The notes under the pieces are model-generated. The model was not told where the DNA came from and did not search any database. It worked only from the letters and a program-made list of their open reading frames with translations. From an uncultured Bacilli bacterium (GTDB lineage: Bacteria; Bacillota_I; Bacilli_A; RF39; UBA660), in NCBI GenBank assembly GCA_947599755.1, contig CANQFO010000056.1:1-6838 (forward strand): 6,838 nucleotides of DNA, in the 5' to 3' direction. The position numbers and the translations under genes were made by a program. Shown one piece after another: positions 1-6,161 of the stretch (position 1 is its first letter; every line of letters starts with the position of its first letter).

Positions 1-1248
1 CGACTAGCACAAGGATGTACAGGAGTAAAAAGAACAACAGGCCAACATCCAGGAATTGTAGTTATTCCAGACTATATGGAAGTCTATGACTTTACTCCAT
101 TTCAATTTCCAGCAGAAGATGCAACAGCTGAATGGAAAACCACTCACTTTGATTATCATGCCATTGATCAATGCGTATTAAAACTAGATATCTTAGGACA
201 CTCCGACCCAACTCAATTACGCCTTATTCAACTTCAATCAAAAACAGACATTATGAAAGTACCATTAGATGATAAAGAAACCATGAGTATCTTTACCTCA
301 ACAGAAGCATTAGGAGTAACCAAAGAACAAATTATGTGTAATACAGGAACACTAGGAATACCAGAATTTGGAACACCTTTTACCATAAAATTAGTAGAAG
401 ATACACGACCAACAACCTTTGCCGAATTAATAAAAATTTCTGGTCTTTCACACGGAACAGATGTTTGGTTAGGAAACGCCCAAGAATTAATTCAAAATAA
501 TATTGTTCCATTTAAAGAGACAATAGGCTGCCGTGATGATATAATGGTCTATCTAATGTATAAAGGATTAGAACCAATCAAATCTTTTAAAATTATGGAA
601 TTTGTTCGAAAAGGAAAAGCATCAAAAGATCCAGAAACATGGAAAAAACATGTAGAAACAATGGAAAAAGCGAATATTCCAAAATGGTTTATTGACTCCT
701 GTGCTAAAATTAAATATATGTTTCCAAAAGCCCATGCAGCAGCATACGTCATTAGTGCTTTTCGCATAGCTTGGTATAAAGTACATATGCCAGTATACTT
801 TTATGCCTCATGGTACTCATCAAAAGCAACAGATGTTGATGTAGAATCAATGATAAAAGGATATGATGGAATTAAAATGAAACTAGATGATATTATAGGA
901 AAAGGCTTTGAAGCAACCAATAAAGAAAATGGACAAGCTGAAAGTTTAAAACTAGCTCTAGAAGCAACTGCTAGAGGAATAAAATTTTTAAATGTAGATT
1001 TATACAAAAGTGATGCAACAGTATGGATAGTCAAAAATGATACAGAAATTTATCCTCCATTCAATGCCATTGAAGGACTAGGAGATACCGTAGCCAAAAA
1101 TTTAGTAAGAGAAAGAGAAAAACAAGAATTCATTAGCATCGAAGATGTTCAGAAAAGAGGAAAAGTATCCAAAACACTAATTGATAAAATGAAAGAAATG
1201 GGTATTTTAAAAAACTTACCTGAATCAAATCAATTATCACTATTTTAA
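1..1248 (+). CDS. polC: DNA polymerase III alpha subunit, Gram-positive PolC type, C-terminal part (5' truncated by window edge)
   Basis: This is the replicative DNA polymerase of low-GC Gram-positives, acting at the fork with the beta clamp. The frame is open from base 1, with residues before the first ATG (base 76) reading RLAQGCTGVKRTTGQHPGIV, so that ATG is internal. About 415 of the roughly 1,400 residues usual for PolC are present. Family hallmarks seen are IPDYMEVYDFTPFQFPA, LDILGHSDPT (184-213, part of the polymerase active-site region in this family), FPKAHAAAY (721-747) and the C-terminal segment FNAIEGLGDTVAKNL. The protein ends in QLSLF (1231-1245), which matches the canonical beta-clamp-binding pentapeptide and sits at the very C terminus. 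The exonuclease and PHP domains would lie upstream, outside the window. It is the first visible gene of the block; the next gene's ribosome site overlaps its stop codon. Identification is firm. Confidence 0.97.
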   Translation, partial: RLAQGCTGVKRTTGQHPGIVVIPDYMEVYDFTPFQFPAEDATAEWKTTHFDYHAIDQCVLKLDILGHSDPTQLRLIQLQSKTDIMKVPLDDKETMSIFTSTEALGVTKEQIMCNTGTLGIPEFGTPFTIKLVEDTRPTTFAELIKISGLSHGTDVWLGNAQELIQNNIVPFKETIGCRDDIMVYLMYKGLEPIKSFKIMEFVRKGKASKDPETWKKHVETMEKANIPKWFIDSCAKIKYMFPKAHAAAYVISAFRIAWYKVHMPVYFYASWYSSKATDVDVESMIKGYDGIKMKLDDIIGKGFEATNKENGQAESLKLALEATARGIKFLNVDLYKSDATVWIVKNDTEIYPPFNAIEGLGDTVAKNLVREREKQEFISIEDVQKRGKVSKTLIDKMKEMGILKNLPESNQLSLF

Positions 1249-1259
1249 GGAGAACAAAG

Positions 1260-1538
1260 ATGAAATATAGAAGAGAAGATAGAAAAGAAATAAATTTTAC
1301 AACAATATTAGAAAATGAACAAGAAGCTACCTTATTTCAACACTTTAAAGGAAAAAAGTACAAAATATTAACAATTGCAAAAGATTCAGAAACATTAGAA
1401 GATATGGTGATTTATCAAGGACAATATGGAGATAAACCATGCTGGGGGAGAAAAATAGAAGAATTCTTTAGTAAAGTAGACAAGAAAAAATACCCAAACA
1501 TAGATCAAGAAGATCGCTTTCAAATAATAGAAAAATAA
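1260..1538 (+). CDS. DUF1653-family small protein
   Basis: This is a 92-residue soluble protein of unknown function. The core from about residue 28 to 72 fits the DUF1653 pattern: HFKGKKYKIL, then a SETLEDMVIYQ segment, then YGDKPCWGRKIEEFF. In this family the pattern is typically HxKGxxYxVLxxAxHSETxExxVVYQ followed by xxWVRPxxMF; here RKIEEFF replaces the usual RPLEMF. There is no signal peptide and no membrane segment. The start is well supported: AAGGAG at 1247-1252 lies 7 nt before the ATG and overlaps the polC stop, implying co-transcription and probably translational coupling with polC. The family assignment comes from recalled motifs, not from a search. No biochemical role can be stated. 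Confidence 0.85.
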   Translation: MKYRREDRKEINFTTILENEQEATLFQHFKGKKYKILTIAKDSETLEDMVIYQGQYGDKPCWGRKIEEFFSKVDKKKYPNIDQEDRFQIIEK

Positions 1539-1552
1539 AAAGAGAGAAAACG

Positions 1553-2935
1553 ATGAATTATACAATATTAATCAATAAAGAACACAAAATCACTCCCTCT
1601 CAAATGAAAAAAATTTCTATAATTAAAACAAAAAATGAAGAAGGTAAAGAAATCGAAATAGAAATTGAAACACAAAAAGCCTATCAAAAGTTAAAAGAAT
1701 TCTTAAAGCAAAAAGAAATTTACATTGAAATTGATTCAGCATATCGCTCTTTTACTAAACAACAAAAAATGCAAGAAGAAGAACCAAAAAATAAAAACAT
1801 AGCCCAAGTAGGATATAGTGAGCATCATACTGGATTAGCCCTTGATTTAACTATATATAGCAATAACCATTTTTTAAAAACCAAAGAAGAAAAACTAAAG
1901 CAAGAATCAATTTACAAAAAAATTCATCAAGAATTAAGCAATTTTGGCTTTATTTTGAGATATCCCAAAGGAAAAGAAGAAATCACAAAATATCCTTATT
2001 CACCATGGCATATTCGCTATGTAGGAAAAACTATTGCTAAAATTATGGAAAAAAATAACTATACCTTAGAAGAATATCATCAAAAATTTAGTGGAATAAT
2101 TGTAGTAAATAAAGAAAAAGGACCTACCTCTTTTGACATAGTAAAAGACTTAAGCAATTTCTTTGGAATTAAAAAAATCGGTCATACAGGAACCCTTGAT
2201 CCATTAGCAGAAGGTGTATTAGTAGTAACTATCGGATCAGCAACGAAAATTGCTGAATTATTAACCGCAAACAAAAAAGTTTACCAAGCAGGAGTAATCT
2301 TAGGAGTAAAAACAGATACACTAGATATAACAGGAAAAATATTAAAAAGTAAAAAAGTAGATGAGACAAAAAAAATAGAACCAGTTTTAAAAGAATTTAA
2401 TACAACTTATCTCCAAGAAGTTCCCCTATATTCAGCAGTTAAAGTAAAAGGAAAAAAACTGTATGAATATGCAAGAAAAAATGAATCCGTAGAATTACCA
2501 AAAAAACAAGTAACAATTGAAAATATCCATTTACTTTCAAGTGATCGAAATACCTTTATCTTTGAATGTCTAGTATCAAAAGGATGTTACATCAGAAGTC
2601 TAATTCGAGATATAGGAATAAAATTAAACACCGATGCTACAATGACAATGCTAAAAAGAATAAAACAAGGAAAATTTTCCTTAGAAGATGCCAATACAAT
2701 AGAAGAAATTAAAGAAGGAAAATTTAAATTATACAAAATAGAAGAAGTCTTAGACTATCCAATCATAAAAGTAGAAAACCAATTAAAATGGAAAATTCAA
2801 AATGGTCAAAAACTATCCAATCAATGGCAAATCAAAGATAAAGTAATCTTTAAAGATCAAAACGATCAATTATTAGGAATCTATGAAGTAGAAAATTATA
2901 ACTTAAAAACTTGGAAAAATTTTACAAGTAGATAA
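1553..2935 (+). CDS. truB: Fusion: VanY-like M15 peptidase domain + tRNA pseudouridine(55) synthase TruB
   Basis: This 460-residue protein holds two families in one frame. Residues about 3-175 are an M15 (VanY/D-Ala-D-Ala carboxypeptidase-like) domain: SAYRS (62-66), SEHHTGLALD (89-98, zinc ligands H91 and D98) and SPWHIRYVG (150-158, zinc ligand H153). The usual motif is EPWH, so the catalytic Glu is Ser150 here. No signal peptide or membrane segment precedes it. Residues about 180-460 are a full TruB, which converts U55 of the tRNA T-loop to pseudouridine: GIIVVNKEKGPTS, HTGTLDPLAEG (catalytic Asp216), KVYQAG (Tyr243), SAVKVKGKKLYEYAR and KGCYIRSLIRDIG, then a C-terminal domain. TruB alone is about 300 residues. 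The ATG has a weak GAGAG site (1542-1546, 6 nt). Internal Met165 lacks well-placed SD support. TruB activity is likely; the M15 domain is probably not an active peptidase and, lacking a signal, should be cytosolic. Confidence 0.9.
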   Translation: MNYTILINKEHKITPSQMKKISIIKTKNEEGKEIEIEIETQKAYQKLKEFLKQKEIYIEIDSAYRSFTKQQKMQEEEPKNKNIAQVGYSEHHTGLALDLTIYSNNHFLKTKEEKLKQESIYKKIHQELSNFGFILRYPKGKEEITKYPYSPWHIRYVGKTIAKIMEKNNYTLEEYHQKFSGIIVVNKEKGPTSFDIVKDLSNFFGIKKIGHTGTLDPLAEGVLVVTIGSATKIAELLTANKKVYQAGVILGVKTDTLDITGKILKSKKVDETKKIEPVLKEFNTTYLQEVPLYSAVKVKGKKLYEYARKNESVELPKKQVTIENIHLLSSDRNTFIFECLVSKGCYIRSLIRDIGIKLNTDATMTMLKRIKQGKFSLEDANTIEEIKEGKFKLYKIEEVLDYPIIKVENQLKWKIQNGQKLSNQWQIKDKVIFKDQNDQLLGIYEVENYNLKTWKNFTSR

Positions 2936-2955
2936 AAAAGGTGTTGAAGAGAAAA

Positions 2956-3780
2956 ATGCAAAATCGATTAGACAAAGAATTAGTAGAAAGAAATCTTGTT
3001 TGTTCCAGAACTAAAGCAGAGGACTTAATTAAAAATGGATATGTAAAAGTAAAGGGAAAAATAACTACCAAACCAGGCTTAAAAATAAAAAATACAGAAG
3101 AAATAGAAATATTAGAAAATAATACAACAAAATACGTATCTAGAGCAGGACTAAAATTAGAAAAAGCCCTTCATGTATTTAATATTGATATGAAAGATAA
3201 AAAAGTATTAGATATTGGTTCCTCAACAGGAGGATTTACCGATTGTTGTTTAAAACATGGAGCCAAAAAAGTTTATGCCGTTGATGTAGGAACAAATGTC
3301 ATGGTAGAAAAATTAAGAACAAACCCAAAAGTAGAATTACACGAACAAACAAATATTAAAGATCTATCATCAGATATATTTCATGATATAGAAATCATTA
3401 CAGTAGATGTATCCTTTATCTCATTAGAAAAAATTATTGAAAAAATTAGTTCCTATAACATAAAAGTTGATATAATTTGCCTAATCAAACCACAGTTTGA
3501 ATGTGGCAAAGAACAAGCAAAAAAATATAAAGGCGTAATTTTAAATAAAAAGATTCATCAACAAATTTTACAAAAAATCATTCACCAAATGAATCAAGCA
3601 AAATATTACTTAAAAGGAATAAGTTCCTCACCAATTAGAGGAAAAGATGGAAATATTGAATACATTTCTTACTTTACAAATCAAAATAAAACCGAAAACG
3701 AAAAAGTAAAAATAGAAAAATTAGTAAACGAAACTTTTAAGAATAAAGAAGCAAAAGATTCAAAAACTAAAAATGAATAG
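2956..3780 (+). CDS. tlyA: TlyA/FtsJ-type rRNA 2'-O-methyltransferase (hemolysin A family)
   Basis: This is a putative SAM-dependent ribose methyltransferase; characterised TlyA proteins methylate 16S and 23S rRNA. Numbered from ATG 2956 it has 274 residues. An S4 RNA-binding domain spans about 3-60 (RLDKELVERNLVCSRTKAED, NGYVKVKGK). A Rossmann methyltransferase domain follows, with SAM motif VLDIGSSTGGFTD (84-96) and AVDVG (108-112). The K-D-K-E catalytic set is visible as Lys67 (SRAGLKLEKAL), Asp151 (TVDVSF), Lys178 (LIKPQFECG) and Glu235 (GKDGNIEY). GTG 2941 would add five residues, but it sits directly on the AAGG ribosome sequence, and the family normally starts just before RLD, so ATG 2956 is preferred. 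The SD-like AAGGTG is at 2938-2943. The C-terminal tail of about 30 residues is Lys/Glu-rich and low in complexity. It lies 20 nt after truB and probably ends the operon. Confidence 0.93.
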   Translation: MQNRLDKELVERNLVCSRTKAEDLIKNGYVKVKGKITTKPGLKIKNTEEIEILENNTTKYVSRAGLKLEKALHVFNIDMKDKKVLDIGSSTGGFTDCCLKHGAKKVYAVDVGTNVMVEKLRTNPKVELHEQTNIKDLSSDIFHDIEIITVDVSFISLEKIIEKISSYNIKVDIICLIKPQFECGKEQAKKYKGVILNKKIHQQILQKIIHQMNQAKYYLKGISSSPIRGKDGNIEYISYFTNQNKTENEKVKIEKLVNETFKNKEAKDSKTKNE

Positions 3781-3800
3781 AAAAGTTCATTTTTTTCTTT
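3769..3800 (+). terminator. AT-rich intrinsic terminator-like hairpin after tlyA
   Basis: AAAAATGAA (3769-3777) pairs perfectly over 9 bp with TTCATTTTT (3786-3794), with an 8-nt loop. The T run continues to 3796 and again at 3798-3800. The left arm overlaps the tlyA stop codon. Only one G-C pair is present, so the stem is weak, but it sits exactly between the housekeeping block and a separately promoted gene. Confidence 0.45.
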
Positions 3801-3831
3801 ACTTAAGTTGACAATAATAAAGACAAAAAAA

Positions 3832-3860
3832 TTGGAAGAAAAAAAAGAATCATGTATAAT
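3832..3860 (+). promoter_or_regulatory. Sigma-A-type promoter for the exchanger gene
   Basis: TTGGAA (3832-3837) and a perfect TATAAT (3855-3860) are separated by 17 nt. They lie about 25 nt upstream of a good ribosome site (AGGAG, 3873-3877). The -35 box matches the consensus at four of six positions. An exact TTGACA at 3808-3813 has no -10 box at a usable distance. Confidence 0.6.
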
Positions 3861-3884
3861 AAACAAAAAGGTAGGAGATAAATG

Positions 3885-4835
3885 ATGGAAATAATTTTAT
3901 TAATCATTGGATTTTTAATTATCGTTAAATCAAGTGATATTTTAGTAGATTGTGCTTCATCCATCGCCACAAAATTTCACGTACCAAAAATGTTAATTGC
4001 TCTAACTATTGTCTCATTTGGAACATGTGCCCCAGAAGTAGCAATATCCTTTCATAGTATAGCAGAAAAAAACGGAACAATCGCTTTTGCTAATGTAATT
4101 GGAAGCTGTATTGTTAATATATTTTTAATTATAGGTTTAGCAGCATTAATCAAACCAATTAAAGTAAAACACCAAACCATAAAAAAAGAATTACCAATTC
4201 TCTTGATTATTACTTCCTGTTTTGCTATTTTGATGCTAGATAGTATTTTTAATCCCATTAGTCAAAATATTTTTTCTAGAACAGATGGAATAATTTTAAT
4301 TTTATTGTTTTTATTATTTGTAACATACTTAGTTCAAATGCTCAATCGAAAAGAAACAGAAGAAAATACCATACACGAAAAAAGCAAAAGCATCCTAAAA
4401 GATTTATTTTTCCTAATATTATCCATCATATTAATCTCATGGAGTAGTGAATTAATTGTAAAAAATGCAACCATAATCGCAAAAAATTTAAAAATTAGTG
4501 AAAAAATCATCACGATGACAGCCATAGTCATAGGAACTTCTCTTCCAGAAATGTTTATGACAATAACCAGTGCCAAAAAAGAAGAATTTGATATGACCAT
4601 AGGAAACATCATAGGAACCAATATTTTTAATATTTGTATTGTTTTAGGATTACCAGTAACAATCTATGGAAGAATTGCTTTAACCAATTTTTCTCTAATC
4701 GATATACTAGTAACCGTTTTATCCTCCCTAACTTTATTTTTATTTGCAAGAAGTGAAAGAATGATATCAAAAAAAGAAGGGTTAACAATGATTTTAATCT
4801 TTTTTGCCTATTATCTATATCTTTTTATCAATTAA
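3885..4835 (+). CDS. Calcium/sodium exchanger family (CaCA, YrbG-like) membrane protein
   Basis: This is an integral membrane cation antiporter, most likely Na+/Ca2+ (possibly K+-dependent). It has 316 residues and about ten hydrophobic segments, with a hydrophilic loop near residues 153-172 (NRKETEENTIHEKSKS) separating two homologous halves. Numbered from ATG 3885, the alpha-1 repeat has GTCAPE (46-51) and NVIGSCIVN (70-78). The alpha-2 repeat has GTSLPE (217-222) and GNIIGTNIFN (240-249). The Glu of each repeat, which coordinates the cation in this superfamily, is present. Alpha-1 has Cys where GSN is commoner. AGGAG at 3873-3877 is 7 nt from ATG 3885 and 4 nt from ATG 3882, so 3885 is preferred; 3882 adds only one Met. 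It has its own promoter and a terminator-like hairpin before it, so it is probably monocistronic. Ion specificity cannot be read from sequence. Confidence 0.92.
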   Translation: MEIILLIIGFLIIVKSSDILVDCASSIATKFHVPKMLIALTIVSFGTCAPEVAISFHSIAEKNGTIAFANVIGSCIVNIFLIIGLAALIKPIKVKHQTIKKELPILLIITSCFAILMLDSIFNPISQNIFSRTDGIILILLFLLFVTYLVQMLNRKETEENTIHEKSKSILKDLFFLILSIILISWSSELIVKNATIIAKNLKISEKIITMTAIVIGTSLPEMFMTITSAKKEEFDMTIGNIIGTNIFNICIVLGLPVTIYGRIALTNFSLIDILVTVLSSLTLFLFARSERMISKKEGLTMILIFFAYYLYLFIN

Positions 4836-4858
4836 AATAACATACTTGACAAAAAAAT

Positions 4859-5353
4859 GTGACAAGCAAAAAAAAAGAAAATTTAATATATAATAGTGAA
4901 ATAAGAAAGATAGGAAATAAAGAAATAAAAGGACAAGAATTAATTTCTGTAATCAAAGAAAATTTTGGTGAAGACAAAACTCTAATTCTTGAAGATTTTG
5001 AATGTATTGGACATAATATAGAAGGAGATAAAATATTATATAAATATAATCAAGAAACAGCTTTTTATGTAGATAATCCAAATCACCTTGGTCATGGAGG
5101 AAATACAGATCCAAATGAACCAGTTATTCATACCAATAAAAATAAAATGACCATTACAAATAATCAAATTATATATACAATCGATCTATATTATACAGAA
5201 CAAAAATGTTCTGGAGATATTTGCTCTGGAGTAGTAGATAAAGAAAAAATTTATAAAACATATGATGATTTAAAAGAACAATTTAATTCCTGTACTGTTA
5301 TATTTGAAAAAATAGGAAAAACTCTAATATTTAAAAATGTAAAAATGCAGTAA
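4859..5353 (+). CDS. Unrecognised protein, probably N-terminally truncated or start-less
   Basis: This ORF of 164 codons from GTG 4859 has no family I recognise. The body looks like real coding sequence, with mixed polar composition, a GHGGNTDPNEP turn-rich segment (about residues 78-88), a CSGDICSG pair of cysteines and two further cysteines. The start is poor. No Shine-Dalgarno precedes GTG 4859, the frame closes at TGA 4847-4849, and the next in-frame ATG is around residue 99. There is also no room for a signal peptide, because the exchanger gene ends 23 nt upstream. Likely explanations are an old deletion that removed the native 5' end, or a decayed gene. The stop TAA runs straight into the repeated leader found before the next two genes, so it occupies the position of an array member, but its protein does not resemble them. 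Function unknown. Confidence 0.5.
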   Translation: MTSKKKENLIYNSEIRKIGNKEIKGQELISVIKENFGEDKTLILEDFECIGHNIEGDKILYKYNQETAFYVDNPNHLGHGGNTDPNEPVIHTNKNKMTITNNQIIYTIDLYYTEQKCSGDICSGVVDKEKIYKTYDDLKEQFNSCTVIFEKIGKTLIFKNVKMQ

Positions 5354-5464
5354 AAATAAACAAAACAAACATTTGTATAATTGACAAAACCTTGGGAGGG
5401 GGGTGTAAACTAAAACTAGATAAGATAAATAAAAAAAATTTATTGAATTCTAGAGGAGGTTTAC
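5354..5464 (+). repeat. Leader repeat, copy 1 (111 bp)
   Basis: This is the non-coding leader of the first surface gene. By eye it is identical to copy 2 (6050-6160) at 105 of 111 positions, with no gaps. It starts directly after the preceding stop. In order it holds an A-rich AAATAAACAAAACAAAC segment (a possible UP-like element), TTGACA, a G tract, TGTAAACTAAAAC, an A/T-rich stretch and a full AGGAGG ribosome site. No terminator is visible between the preceding ORF and this leader. Confidence 0.93.
5381..5409 (+). promoter_or_regulatory. Promoter with G tract in the spacer, copy 1
   Basis: TTGACA (5381-5386, perfect -35) is followed by a 17-nt spacer ending in GGGAGGGGGG (5394-5403), then TGTAAA (5404-5409), a four-of-six -10 match. 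A register with TAAACT (5406-5411) as -10 would have a 19-nt spacer. G-tract slippage would change the spacing, and so promoter strength. The A at 5397 breaks the tract and leaves six uninterrupted G. The -10 choice is inferred. Confidence 0.65.
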
Positions 5465-5465
5465 A
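5404..5465 (+). promoter_or_regulatory. Inverted repeat enclosing the ribosome site, copy 1
   Basis: TGTAAACTAAAACTAGA (5404-5420) can pair with TCTAGAGGAGGTTTACA (5449-5465): 7 Watson-Crick pairs plus one G-T, a 4x4 internal loop, then 5 pairs. The ribosome site AGGAGG (5454-5459, 5 nt from ATG) lies in the right arm, and the last base of that arm is the A of the start codon. A smaller inner stem AATAAA (5428-5433)/TTTATT (5439-5444) sits in the loop. The folding was done by hand; no energy was computed. Confidence 0.6.
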
Positions 5466-6049
5466 TGAAAAAGGACCATATCAAAACATATATCATTGTA
5501 GCAATATTTATATCAATAATAGGAATTAGTATTGCCTATGCTGCATTACAACAACAATTACAGATCAAAACTAATGCATCAGTTCAATCTAGTCAAACCT
5601 CTTGGAATATTTCCTATCAAGAAGAAGGGTGTTTTTTAGATAAGGGTTATGTAAAATTGGGTACCATGACAGTGAATGGCACAACCATAACATTATCAGG
5701 ATTTACTGTTCAAGCACCAGGCTCATCAACTCGGTGTTATTTTAATATAATCAATAATGGAGAACTAAATGCGAAAATTTCTTCAATTAGTGGTCCAAAT
5801 ATAGTATTTACAGGAAGTGGTGATACCAAAGAAGCGGATGAAAAATTGGTAAAAGATAGTTTTTGGTTAGATATGTTTGCTAGATGGAATGAGAATCCAT
5901 GGCCAATAGTAAAAGAAGGAGATAAAGTTTTATCAGGACGGACGAGGCCAGTACTTCTTTCTATTGGTATCTTAGACTCTATGCCTACTTTACCAACCAA
6001 TCCTGTAACCTTTTCTATTACCTATACCATAAATTTTGAACAAGCATAA
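5465..6049 (+). CDS. Exported small surface protein, tandem paralogue 1
   Basis: This 194-residue protein is probably secreted or anchored by its N terminus. Residues 1-26 are a short Lys-containing head and hydrophobic core (TYIIVAIFISIIGISIAYA), ending in AYA-AL, a plausible signal peptidase site. There is no lipobox and no LPXTG. The rest is Thr/Ser/Asn-rich with alternating hydrophobic strands, suggesting a beta-sandwich. It includes SSQTSWN (42-48), a Cys pair (C56, C91) that could bridge, NAKISSI, and a C-terminal TYTINFEQA. From memory, this architecture resembles abundant small exported proteins of gut Bacilli with camelysin/TasA-like openings; I assign no named family. The start is certain: AGGAGG is 5 nt before ATG. 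Residues 1-48 match paralogue 2 at 40 of 48 positions; the middle differs. Expression probably depends on its own G-tract promoter. Confidence 0.9.
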   Translation: MKKDHIKTYIIVAIFISIIGISIAYAALQQQLQIKTNASVQSSQTSWNISYQEEGCFLDKGYVKLGTMTVNGTTITLSGFTVQAPGSSTRCYFNIINNGELNAKISSISGPNIVFTGSGDTKEADEKLVKDSFWLDMFARWNENPWPIVKEGDKVLSGRTRPVLLSIGILDSMPTLPTNPVTFSITYTINFEQA

Positions 6050-6160
6050 AAATAAACAAAACAAACATATGTATGATTGACAAAACATTGGGGGGGGGGT
6101 GTAAACTAAAACTAGATAAGATAAATAGAAAAAATTTATTGGATTCTAGAGGAGGTTTAC
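6050..6160 (+). repeat. Leader repeat, copy 2 (111 bp)
   Basis: This is the second leader, the same length as copy 1 with six substitutions. One removes the A interruption in the G tract, giving ten uninterrupted G (6090-6099). Another changes A to G inside the inner stem, where a G-U pair can replace A-U. The -35 box, TGTAAACTAAAACTAGA and the AGGAGG-ATG region are unchanged. No terminator lies between the stop of the first paralogue and this leader. Confidence 0.93.
6077..6105 (+). promoter_or_regulatory. Promoter with pure poly-G spacer, copy 2
   Basis: TTGACA (6077-6082) is followed by a 17-nt spacer ending in ten G (6090-6099), then TGTAAA (6100-6105). This is the same total spacing as copy 1, which supports a functional constraint on the distance. 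An uninterrupted ten-G run in such AT-rich DNA is expected to slip during replication. An alternative -10, TAAACT (6102-6107), would give a 19-nt spacer. Confidence 0.68.
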
Positions 6161-6161
6161 A
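6100..6161 (+). promoter_or_regulatory. Inverted repeat enclosing the ribosome site, copy 2
   Basis: The left arm (6100-6116) and right arm (6145-6161) have the same sequence and pairing as in copy 1. AGGAGG is at 6150-6155, 5 nt before the ATG. Both arms are fully conserved between copies, while some loop bases vary. Confidence 0.6.

Noticed and set aside
549..1034. Minus-strand open frames opposite polC (549-767 and 801-1034)
   Set aside because: They lie wholly inside a confidently identified gene on the other strand, have no ribosome site and resemble no known protein.
1443..1447. GGGGG within the DUF1653 gene as a coding phase-variable tract
   Set aside because: It is only five G long and lies inside a conserved segment, too short to be expected to slip often.
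2045..2047. Internal ATG (Met165) as a separate truB start
   Set aside because: The nearest AGGAA-like sequence is too far upstream and the M15 frame runs through without a stop, so a single fused product is simpler.
3681..4621. Minus-strand open frames at 3681-3866, 4052-4258 and 4334-4621
   Set aside because: They overlap tlyA and the exchanger gene in antisense; their hydrophobic or Phe/Ser-rich content is what the reverse complement of this coding sequence would give.
4889..4894. Perfect TATAAT inside the ORF at 4859-5353
   Set aside because: No -35 box at a usable distance (TTGACA 4846-4851 is 37 nt away), and no start codon follows in frame until about residue 99.
5376..5381. TATAAT just before TTGACA (TATGAT in copies 2 and 3) as the true -10, placing the G tract in the 5' UTR
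   Set aside because: No -35-like box lies 16-18 nt upstream in any copy, whereas the adjacent TTGACA is perfect in all three. It remains the main alternative and would be settled by mapping the transcription start.
5404..5465. Invertible promoter flanked by TGTAAAC/GTTTACA
   Set aside because: The repeats enclose only the region after the proposed -10, so inversion would not flip the promoter. No recombinase gene is in the window.
5737..6000. Minus-strand open frame inside the first surface gene
   Set aside because: Not preserved as a conserved reading frame in the second paralogue and without initiation signals.
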